From contig CAZMNF010000066.1 of NCBI GenBank assembly GCA_964567595.1, forward strand, positions 1-7,216: a DNA stretch of 7,216 nt, in the 5' to 3' direction. Shown here one piece after another: positions 1-5,171 of this stretch. The position numbers and the translations under genes were made by a program. Numbering within the stretch: position 1 is the stretch's first letter; each line of letters opens with the position of its first letter. This DNA comes from CAZMNF01 sp964567595. Its GTDB lineage: Bacteria; Bipolaricaulota; Bipolaricaulia; RBG-16-55-9. The notes below the pieces were generated by a model that searched no databases, was not told the DNA's origin, and saw only the letters and a program-made list of their open reading frames with translations.

Positions 1-542
1 GGCTCGTGACACGTCCGACAGCGGGCGGTGTAGCTTTCGTTGCTGCCGACGAGAATCCGGGATTGATTCTCGATGATCCGCTGCGAGCGCGTCGCCTCCC
101 CGCCGCACCGCGTACAGATGGCCGTCAGGAGCGTGATGTCGTCGGCCCGGGCCATCACGTCCGGCATCGGGCCGAATGGCTCGCCGCGGTAATCGAGGTT
201 GAGGCCCGCGACCACCACGCGTCGGCCCTCTTCCGCCAAGTCCGTCACCACGGGAATGATCTCGTCATGGAAGAACTGGCCCTCGTCAACGGCAACGACG
301 CTGGCTCCCTCCTTGTGGGCGATCGTGCCGATGTCGGCCGGGTTGCTCACGGCGTGGGTGGGGACCTCGATGCCGTTGTGCGAGACCAGCGACCCTTCCT
401 TGTAACGGGCCCCGTCGAGGGTGTGGTTGAACGCGGCGACCGGGCACTTGGCGTATTGGGCGCGGTGAATCCGCCGGATTAGCTCCTCGGTCTTGCCGCT
501 GAACATGCAGCCGACGACGACTTCAATGGCGGGTCCGGTCAT
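1..542 (-). CDS. tdk: Thymidine kinase, type II (3' end outside the window)
   Basis: Phosphorylates thymidine to dTMP with ATP in cytosolic nucleoside salvage. Translating the minus strand from the ATG at 542 gives 180 residues, open at the left edge. Visible signatures in order are the P-loop GCMFSGKT (residues 11-18), the Walker B/catalytic-base motif DEGQFF (86-91, Glu87 the expected base), the conserved DYRGEPF segment (118-124), and a zinc site made of CTRC (143-146) and CRTC (175-178). The YTARC stretch (171-175) corresponds to the thymidine-binding lasso. Type II kinases are usually about 190-200 residues, so only the last few residues should be missing. It lies 190 bp downstream of the 150-residue gene on the same strand. 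No strong Shine-Dalgarno precedes the ATG; an internal ATG at residue 13 would cut into the P-loop and is rejected. Family assignment is firm. Confidence 0.95.
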   Translation of the reverse strand, partial: MTGPAIEVVVGCMFSGKTEELIRRIHRAQYAKCPVAAFNHTLDGARYKEGSLVSHNGIEVPTHAVSNPADIGTIAHKEGASVVAVDEGQFFHDEIIPVVTDLAEEGRRVVVAGLNLDYRGEPFGPMPDVMARADDITLLTAICTRCGGEATRSQRIIENQSRILVGSNESYTARCRTCHE

Positions 543-732
543 GTCAGTCCATCGTGGTCGGCCGACGGGCCCTGGGTCAAGGGCACGTTTCCCCGAACGG
601 CCCGTCGGTCATGATCAGTATCCGCTTGAGTGCGGCCACCAACGTCATATTGGGCCATCGGCGGGCTGCGAAGTGCGGATCGAGCCGACCAGACGCGTCC
701 GTCGATGCGCCGGCGTTCTGCGTATCGCGCAG

Positions 733-1185
733 CTAATTGGGGTTGGCGTCAAAGAGGGTCGGCTGGGCTTGCTGGCGCGGGCCCGGATGGTCCGAGACGA
801 TCTGGTAGAACTGGCGCTCGGTCACCCTCAGCGCGAACGCGTACGTGCAGCCGCGCCGACGGCAGTAGGCAAACGCCCGATACGTCCACGGATTCGAGCG
901 AAAGTAGGGGACGAAATCCAGGCGTCGCTTATGGCACCAGGGGCAGCTCATGCCCGCAGCCCGCGCCTCGTCCTCGACGACCTTGGGGTCTTCGTAGCCA
1001 TGCGGCCGCGCCGGATCGTGTTGGGGACCGTAGCCCAGGGCCGTCAGAATGACGTCGATGAGGTATCTCGGGTTGTGGGGATACTTCGGATGGGCTCGGA
1101 ACCAGCGCGCCACCTCCGGCGGCACCTCTTTGAGGACTTCCTCCAACGCGGGCGGCACGCGTCCGGAGCGCTTGGGCCGATCCAT
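733..1185 (-). CDS. Unrecognised 150-residue protein with a four-cysteine zinc-ribbon-like module
   Basis: I do not recognise this family. From the ATG at 1185 the product is 150 residues. The N-terminal half (about 10-75) looks helical and is rich in Pro, Arg and Glu. The C-terminal half holds a CPWC pair (81-84) and a second pair, C108-x4-C113, 23 residues later, a spacing compatible with a zinc ribbon; the region between is aromatic and basic. The tail ends with QPTLF (141-145), which resembles the QLxLF type of sliding-clamp-binding peptide. A GGGAA a few bases upstream supports this start. The frame stays open upstream to 1401, but that extension overlaps the 3' end of mscS on the same strand and reads as arginine-rich noise, so I trimmed it. 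It lies between mscS (95 bp upstream) and tdk (190 bp downstream), possibly cotranscribed. A nucleic-acid-related role is only a guess. Confidence 0.72.
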   Translation of the reverse strand: MDRPKRSGRVPPALEEVLKEVPPEVARWFRAHPKYPHNPRYLIDVILTALGYGPQHDPARPHGYEDPKVVEDEARAAGMSCPWCHKRRLDFVPYFRSNPWTYRAFAYCRRRGCTYAFALRVTERQFYQIVSDHPGPRQQAQPTLFDANPN

Positions 1186-1280
1186 GTGTTCCCATGTTAG
1201 CCTCGTGGCCCGCATCCGACCGTACTCTGTGCCACAGCCAGATCGCGGTTCACAACCCCACGAACGCGGATCGAGCCGAC

Positions 1281-2114
1281 TCAGCCGCGGGTCATGGCCG
1301 AGCCACGGTGGTGCACGTCCAACTGCGGAAAGGGGATGGCAATGCCGGCGTCGTCGAAGCGCTCCTTGAACGTCCGCTGGGTCTCGAAAAAGACGGGCCA
1401 CAGATCAGCCGACGACGTCCACGCGCGCACCACCAAATCGACGGATGAGTCGGCCAACTCGCGTACCTCGATGAACGGAGCCGGCTCCTCGAACACGCGC
1501 TCGTCCTCGCGCAGGACAGCTCGGACGGTGTCGATGGCATGGCCGATGTCGTCGTCGTAGCTGATGCCGAGGGTCCACTCGGCCCGTCGCGTGTCGTGGG
1601 CGGTGTGATTCGTGATCGCGCTGCCCCAGACGTGGCGGTTGGGGATGACGATCTCCTTGTTGTCTGGGGTCGTCATCGAGGTGGCCATGAAGTTGAGAGC
1701 GCTGACCGTGCCGCTGTGGCCCGCGGCCTCCACGTAGTCCCCCACCTGGAAGGGCTGGTTGAGCACGATCATGATGCCAGCGGCCAGGTTGCTCAGCGAC
1801 TCCTGGAACGCGAAGCCAATGATCAAGCCCAAGACGGCGACTCCGGCGATCAGCGGCGCGATGTCGATGCCCAGTTGGCCCAGCGCGATCATCGCGACGA
1901 TGACCCAAAGGCCCTTGCTGAGGGCGCTGGTCAGAAAGTTGGCCAACATCTCGCTCACCCGCTCGGATCGCTCCATCATCTGGCGGGCGACGCGGAGGGC
2001 GGCGCCGATCGCGATGCGACCAACCAGCAACACCAGCAAAAAGACGACGAGGTTGACCACGAACGCGGTACCGTGCGTCGCCAACCAGGCTTGGGCCTCG
2101 TTCATCCATTCCAT
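1281..2114 (-). CDS. mscS: Small-conductance mechanosensitive channel, MscS family
   Basis: Inner-membrane channel that opens under membrane tension and releases solutes on osmotic downshock. At 277 residues it is close to E. coli MscS (286). Hydrophobic segments lie at about 16-40 (TM1), 62-83 (TM2) and 86-118 (TM3). The pore-lining TM3 reads GVAVLGLIIGFAFQESLSNL (91-110) and leads into the signature LNQPFQVGDYVE (118-129). The cytoplasmic beta domain carries IVIPNRHVWG (155-164), and the carboxy end GIAIPFPQLDV (257-267) matches the MscS cage domain. The usual glycine after the TM3 glutamine (Gly113 in E. coli) is Glu105 here. A GGGAGG Shine-Dalgarno at 2126-2131 precedes the ATG by 11 bases and an in-frame stop lies just upstream; a second ATG at residue 4 is possible. 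It is divergent from the chelatase gene. The minus-strand genes after it could share its transcript. Confidence 0.95.
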   Translation of the reverse strand: MEWMNEAQAWLATHGTAFVVNLVVFLLVLLVGRIAIGAALRVARQMMERSERVSEMLANFLTSALSKGLWVIVAMIALGQLGIDIAPLIAGVAVLGLIIGFAFQESLSNLAAGIMIVLNQPFQVGDYVEAAGHSGTVSALNFMATSMTTPDNKEIVIPNRHVWGSAITNHTAHDTRRAEWTLGISYDDDIGHAIDTVRAVLREDERVFEEPAPFIEVRELADSSVDLVVRAWTSSADLWPVFFETQRTFKERFDDAGIAIPFPQLDVHHRGSAMTRG

Positions 2115-2236
2115 GTCGGTTCAAACCTCCCGTGCAATTTCGACGTTCCAGTGTAACGAAGTCGCGATCCCGCTACCGCGTGCGTCCCCGCGACCGACCG
2201 CTTGCGTGCCTGGCTCGACCGAGGGATCATGGTCGC

Positions 2237-2629
2237 ATGAACGAATCACCGACGGTTGCTGACCCCGTTGTCGTGTTGCTGGCCCATGGCAGCCCCGATC
2301 CTGCCTGGCGGCGTCCGTTCGTTCGGCTATGTGAGGCCCTTCAGGCTGAGCACGGCGAGGGGCGGGTCCGCTTGGCCTACATGGAGTTTATCGGGCCCAC
2401 GGTCGACGAGACCGTCCGGACGCTCATTGACGAGGGCCAACGCCACATCCGTGTGTTGCCGCTGTTCATGGCGGCTGGCGGCCACTTCAAAAACGACATC
2501 ACCCCGATGGTTGAGGACCTCGATCGACAACATCCCGATGTCGCGATCGAGTTGCAGGATCCGATCGGCGAACACCCGACGCTGATCGCGGCGCTTCAGG
2601 AAATCGCCGAAACGTCCCTCGAGTCCTGA
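2237..2629 (+). CDS. cbiX: Short CbiX/SirB-type sirohydrochlorin chelatase
   Basis: Predicted cytosolic class II chelatase that inserts Co2+ (early-insertion B12 route) or Fe2+ (siroheme) into sirohydrochlorin. The product is 130 residues, the length of the single-domain CbiX-short type that works as a homodimer. The first metal-binding histidine is in LLAHGSPDPAW (His17). The second is in the GGHFKNDI motif (81-88, His83), and the hydrophobic LPLFMAAGG strand before it is typical. The reading frame stays open upstream to 2132, but that extension is an arginine-rich translation of the divergent intergenic region. The ATG at 2237 fits the family's N-terminus. A weak GAGGG lies about 11 bases upstream. 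Metal choice cannot be read from the sequence; a B12-binding regulator lies 1.3 kb downstream, but so could siroheme use exist elsewhere. The symbol is by family; sirB is an alternative. Confidence 0.88.
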   Translation: MNESPTVADPVVVLLAHGSPDPAWRRPFVRLCEALQAEHGEGRVRLAYMEFIGPTVDETVRTLIDEGQRHIRVLPLFMAAGGHFKNDITPMVEDLDRQHPDVAIELQDPIGEHPTLIAALQEIAETSLES

Positions 2630-2676
2630 TTCTGGCGTGAGCGAAAGCGAATCCGGCCGGGTCGTCCTCCACGCTG

Positions 2677-2705
2677 TTGACTTTTATATACAGGTATGTT
2701 ATACA
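2677..2705 (+). promoter_or_regulatory. Predicted sigma70-type promoter of the DUF523-DUF1722 gene
   Basis: TTGACT (2677-2682) and TATACA (2700-2705) are separated by exactly 17 bp inside a sharply AT-rich patch of an otherwise GC-rich window. Transcription would begin near 2712, giving a leader of about 36 nt before the ATG at 2748. The -10 lies in the 11-bp dyad ATGTTATACAT (2696-2706), and TATACA also occurs 13 bp earlier at 2687-2692, so an operator may overlap the promoter. The same layout recurs at 4863-4900. Confidence 0.6.
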
Positions 2706-2706
2706 T
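2696..2706. promoter_or_regulatory. Short dyad over the -10 element, possible operator
   Basis: ATGT-TAT-ACAT is an inverted repeat with 4-bp arms and a 3-bp centre covering the -10 hexamer. A regulator bound here would block RNA polymerase. The short AT-rich form is usual for XRE-type repressor sites, but the half-sites are too short to be convincing alone. The matching promoter at 4863-4891 does not keep the dyad exactly. Confidence 0.3.
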
Positions 2707-2747
2707 CATCTACGAAAGCCGCCCTTGGCCGTTGAGACTGAGCAACC

Positions 2748-3710
2748 ATGATGGATCAAACGGGAACGAAGATACGTGTGGGTATCAGCAGCTGCCTCCT
2801 TGGGCAGCCTGTCCGCTTCGATGGGGGGCACAAGCACGACCGACGCCTGACCCAGGACCTGAATGAGCACTTTGCTTGGGTCCCCGTCTGCCCCGAGGTC
2901 GAGCTCGGGTTGGGGGCACCGCGAGAGGCCTTGCGCCTCGTCCAAAGCGCCGACGGCGTGCGCATGCGGACCTCGAAGACGGGCCGCGACCTCACCGACG
3001 ACATGGCCGACTACGCCCGGCGGCGCGTCGAGGAGTTGCGGAGCTGGCACCTGCGCGGCTACATCCTCAAAAGGGATTCGCCGACCTGCGGCATGGAGCG
3101 CGTGAAGGTCTACAACGAGCACAATATTCCCGAGCGCTCCGGAACCGGGCTGTACGCCGAGGCGCTGTTGGCGGCCCATCCGAACCTGCCCGTTGAGGAA
3201 GAAGGGCGGCTCAACGATCCCAAGCTGCGCGAGAACTTCATGACTCGCGTCTTTGCCTACGACCGTTGGCTGCAGCTGCGCGAGGCGGGCGCCCGAGCGC
3301 GGGACCTGGTGGATTTCCACACCCGGCACAAGATGCTGCTCTTGGCCCACCAGCCGGACGCGCTCAAACGGCTCGGGCAGCTCGTCGCGAATGCGGGCTC
3401 CCATGAGCTGGAGTCGACACTGGATGCGTACGAATCGGCCTTCATGGACGCGTTGTCCAACGTCGCCACCCGGAGGCGCCACGTGAACGCGCTGCAGCAC
3501 CTGGCCGGGTTCCTGAGGCGCACGCTCGACGACGAGGAAAAGTCCGAACTTCACGGCGTCATCGCGGACTACGCGCGCGGCTGGGTGCCGCTTGTCGCGC
3601 CCATGACGCTCCTGAAACACCATTTGCGGCAATTGAGCCATCCATGGGCAAACGCCCAGCTCTATCTCGAGCCCTATCCCCGGGCGTTGCGTCTGCGCAA
3701 TCGGATTTGA
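2748..3710 (+). CDS. DUF523-DUF1722 two-domain protein (YbgA-like, TudS-type N-terminal domain)
   Basis: A 320-residue fusion. The N-terminal DUF523 domain (about 9-155) shows SSCLLG (Cys16), CPEVELG (Cys48) and LKRDSPTCG (Cys114). These correspond to the three cysteines that hold a [4Fe-4S] cluster in TudS thiouracil desulfurases of the same family. The C-terminal DUF1722 domain (about 185-315) begins near DFHTRHKMLLLAH (189-201) and ends with YLEPYPRALRLRN (306-318). The probable role is cytosolic removal of sulfur from thiolated uracil bases or nucleosides; substrate and the DUF1722 function are not shown here. The relative ybgA in E. coli sits beside the photolyase gene phr, and similar genes occur in light-controlled gene sets; no photolyase is seen in this window. 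It has its own strong promoter and a downstream hairpin terminator. Two tandem ATGs (2748, 2751) are possible starts and the Shine-Dalgarno is weak. Confidence 0.9.
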   Translation: MMDQTGTKIRVGISSCLLGQPVRFDGGHKHDRRLTQDLNEHFAWVPVCPEVELGLGAPREALRLVQSADGVRMRTSKTGRDLTDDMADYARRRVEELRSWHLRGYILKRDSPTCGMERVKVYNEHNIPERSGTGLYAEALLAAHPNLPVEEEGRLNDPKLRENFMTRVFAYDRWLQLREAGARARDLVDFHTRHKMLLLAHQPDALKRLGQLVANAGSHELESTLDAYESAFMDALSNVATRRRHVNALQHLAGFLRRTLDDEEKSELHGVIADYARGWVPLVAPMTLLKHHLRQLSHPWANAQLYLEPYPRALRLRNRI

Positions 3711-3738
3711 GTTCGACCTCCTCCCCACCCCCTGCACG

Positions 3739-3776
3739 CGAGCGGGGGCCTGGCCCGGCCCCCGCTCGACTCTCTT
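3739..3776 (+). terminator. Perfect 12-bp GC hairpin with a T-rich tail
   Basis: CGAGCGGGGGCC (3739-3750), a 6-base loop TGGCCC, and the exact complement GGCCCCCGCTCG (3757-3768) are followed by ACTCTCTT. It lies 28 bp after the stop of the DUF523-DUF1722 gene in a convergent gap, the expected place for a factor-independent terminator. The T-tract is interrupted, so termination may be partial. The minus-strand side has no T-tract, so it serves the regulator gene poorly. Confidence 0.7.
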
Positions 3777-3913
3777 GCACCGAACCGTCAAGCGGCCCTG
3801 GGCCGTCGAGGCCGAGCATGGCCCACGAGGGGCCCTCAGCCACATCAATCGGAAGCGGAATCCGGGGTAGCGAGCGTGATTCCCGTGCTCGTCCGGCGGT
3901 GCTTGGCGCGGTC

Positions 3914-4843
3914 TTAGGGATGCGAGTCCGTGGATTCCGTGATCATGCGGTCCAGGCCATCGCGGCTGACCAGTTCGGGAATCTCCACGTCCAGCGCTTC
4001 GGCGAGCTTGAGCATGGCGCCGAGCGTCAGGTTCTGTTTGCCGTGCTCCACGGCGCTGATGTAGGTGCGGTCCAATCCCGACGCCTCCGCCAGCGTCTGC
4101 TGGCTCCAGTCGCGAGCGCGCCGCAACGATTTGACGTGTTCGCCGAGCTGGGAGAGAACCTCCTCCAGCGACGGCGACTCGGCGACCAGGCCGACGAGGC
4201 GCCGCGCTTCGTACAACGCACTCAGGCTGTCGCTGGCAAATCCATCCGCGCCGGCGGCTTTCAGCTCGTCCCAATGGGACAGACCGGCAGGACCGCCCAC
4301 CAGGATGGCAGGCCGGACCTCCAGCGCGGTCAACGCCGCCACGGCCTTGTGGGCCGCGTCGATATGCGACGACAGCGTGACCGACAGCGCCACGAGCTGG
4401 TGCTGATGCTGCTCCACGAACTCAACCAAGTTGGACGCCGGCATGTTCGCGCCGAGGAAATCGACGTCCCAGCCGTCGAAGATCAGGATATCGGCGACCA
4501 TACGGGCCCCGATGCTGTGTTGGTTCCCTTCCACGGCCGTGACGACGGCGCTGAGATCGCGGGCCGCGCGTGGGCGGACCTCCCGGCGAAGACGGGCCAT
4601 CTGGCCCAGCGCAATCTGCGTCGCCAGGTGCTCGTCGGCGATGCCGTAGTTGCCCCGGCGCCACAGGTCACCGATCCGTTCCAGCGCGGGCCCGATCACC
4701 TCTTGGTACAGGGTCACGACGTGGACGCCGCGATCGATCCCTTCGTCAAGGACGGCGTCGGCCGTCCGGGCTTGGCCGTTGAGGAGGGCCTGTTTGTAGC
4801 GAGTTCGCAGCGATTCGATAGGGTCGTCGGTTGTCGGTTCCAT
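3914..4843 (-). CDS. B12-binding, CarH-like sensor fused to a C-terminal XRE-family DNA-binding domain
   Basis: A 309-residue predicted cytosolic regulator. Residues about 8-90 form the helical cap that precedes cobalamin in CarH/LitR and methionine synthase. It contains LWRRGNYGIADEH (60-72), an exact W-x9-EH motif (Trp61, Glu71, His72), the signature of adenosylcobalamin photoreceptors. Residues about 98-222 form the Rossmann-like B12 domain: EGNQHSIG (105-112), with His109 the expected lower cobalt ligand, then SVTLSS (154-159) and GG (183-184). Residues about 232-292 are an XRE/Cro helix-turn-helix, with SQQTLAEASG and DRTYISAVEHGK (257-268) as the two core helices. CarH and LitR instead carry a MerR domain at the N-terminus. 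It is divergent from the DUF378 operon, with promoters overlapping, so autoregulation and control of that operon are likely. No clear Shine-Dalgarno precedes the ATG. Light sensing is inferred from the motif; redox or cobalamin-level sensing is the alternative. Confidence 0.9.
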   Translation of the reverse strand: MEPTTDDPIESLRTRYKQALLNGQARTADAVLDEGIDRGVHVVTLYQEVIGPALERIGDLWRRGNYGIADEHLATQIALGQMARLRREVRPRAARDLSAVVTAVEGNQHSIGARMVADILIFDGWDVDFLGANMPASNLVEFVEQHQHQLVALSVTLSSHIDAAHKAVAALTALEVRPAILVGGPAGLSHWDELKAAGADGFASDSLSALYEARRLVGLVAESPSLEEVLSQLGEHVKSLRRARDWSQQTLAEASGLDRTYISAVEHGKQNLTLGAMLKLAEALDVEIPELVSRDGLDRMITESTDSHP

Positions 4844-4862
4844 ACCAACATTGTGAATATAC

Positions 4863-4891
4863 TTGACAGAATTTTCAAATTATGATATGTA
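4863..4891 (+). promoter_or_regulatory. Predicted sigma70-type promoter of the DUF378 operon
   Basis: A consensus TTGACA (4863-4868), a 17-bp spacer and TATGTA (4886-4891). Transcription would start near 4898, leaving about 58 nt before the GTG at 4956. TATGATAT (4881-4888) and TCTACG (4895-4900) are in the same positions relative to the -35 as in the promoter at 2677. An imperfect dyad, TTGA-N8-TCAA (4863-4878), overlaps the -35. The -10 is not a close consensus match, as expected for an activated or repressed promoter. Confidence 0.55.
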
Positions 4892-4917
4892 TAGTCTACG
4901 GGACCTGGCGCGGGCAA
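4888..4917 (-). promoter_or_regulatory. Possible promoter of the B12/XRE regulator gene, overlapping the divergent promoter
   Basis: Reading the minus strand, TTGCCC (4917-4912), an 18-bp spacer and TATACA (4893-4888) form a moderate promoter, leaving about 40 nt to the ATG at 4843. Its -10 overlaps the -10 of the plus-strand promoter (4886-4891), so the two could not both be occupied. The -35 is only a partial match, and other AT-rich hexamers nearby could serve instead. Confidence 0.35.
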
Positions 4918-4943
4918 AGCGAAACCCAACGACACACGAAGGA

Positions 4944-4950
4944 AAGGAGG
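4944..4950 (+). promoter_or_regulatory. Strong ribosome binding site that sets the DUF378 start
   Basis: AAGGAGG lies 5 bases before the GTG at 4956. It rules out the longer reading from TTG at 4863, which would place the -35 hexamer inside the coding region and add a charged, non-conserved N-terminus to a short membrane protein. Confidence 0.85.
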
Positions 4951-4955
4951 ACACC

Positions 4956-5171
4956 GTGAAAGTCCTGAATATCGTCGCTCTCCTGCTGATCATCGTAGGT
5001 GCACTGAACTGGGGCCTGGTCGGGCTCTTCGGCTTCGACCTTGTCGCGGCCATCTTCGGCGGCGGCGAGGTGGCCGAACGATCCACGATCAGCTCCATCA
5101 TCTACATTCTCGTCGCCTTGGCGGGCATCTACGGGCTCTCGTTCTTCGGCAGCTTGACCGAAGAGGGTTGA
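4956..5171 (+). CDS. DUF378 family small membrane protein
   Basis: A 71-residue integral membrane protein of unknown function. The N-terminal helix (about 4-33) contains the DUF378 hallmark GALNWGLVGLFGFDLVAAIFG (15-35), and a second helix spans about 46-66 (SSIIYILVALAGIYGLSFFG). A short polar loop (37-44) joins them, so both ends probably face the same side. Length and motif match DUF378/YuzA-type proteins. It begins at GTG with an excellent Shine-Dalgarno and is first in a four-gene operon. Its TGA overlaps the TTG of the next gene (TTGA), indicating translational coupling. Position directly behind the shared promoter suggests it belongs to the regulated set; how it contributes, for instance at the membrane during light or oxidative stress, is a guess. 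Confidence 0.88.
   Translation: MKVLNIVALLLIIVGALNWGLVGLFGFDLVAAIFGGGEVAERSTISSIIYILVALAGIYGLSFFGSLTEEG

Noticed and set aside
6..482. 158-residue open frame on the plus strand at the left edge
   Set aside because: It is the antisense shadow of thymidine kinase, which shows the full P-loop, DEGQ and zinc motifs on the minus strand.
543..732. tRNA or small gene in the gap upstream of tdk
   Set aside because: No cloverleaf, no conserved T-loop, and only a very short peptide frame on the minus strand without a ribosome site.
493..1200. 235-residue plus-strand open frame
   Set aside because: It spans the antisense of tdk's start, the intergenic gap and the 150-residue gene; arginine/proline-rich with no domain. 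GC-rich DNA gives such frames by chance.
1186..1280. Terminator or promoter between mscS and the 150-residue gene
   Set aside because: Only a short stem with a bulge and no T-tract on the transcribed strand; not enough to call.
2132..2236. 35-residue N-terminal extension of the chelatase
   Set aside because: Arginine-rich, unlike the family's N-terminus, and it would occupy most of the divergent intergenic region shared with mscS.
2115..2236. Cobalamin riboswitch or clear promoter between mscS and the chelatase
   Set aside because: No B12-box-like sequence or matching helices are visible. A TACACT (2155-2150, minus) could be a -10 for mscS, but no -35 lies at a usable distance.
2706..4274. 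522-residue minus-strand open frame
   Set aside because: Antisense to the DUF523-DUF1722 gene and overlapping the B12/XRE gene in another frame; no recognisable motif.
3644..4885. 413-residue plus-strand open frame
   Set aside because: Antisense of the B12/XRE regulator, running through the terminator hairpin; the minus-strand product has clear domains.
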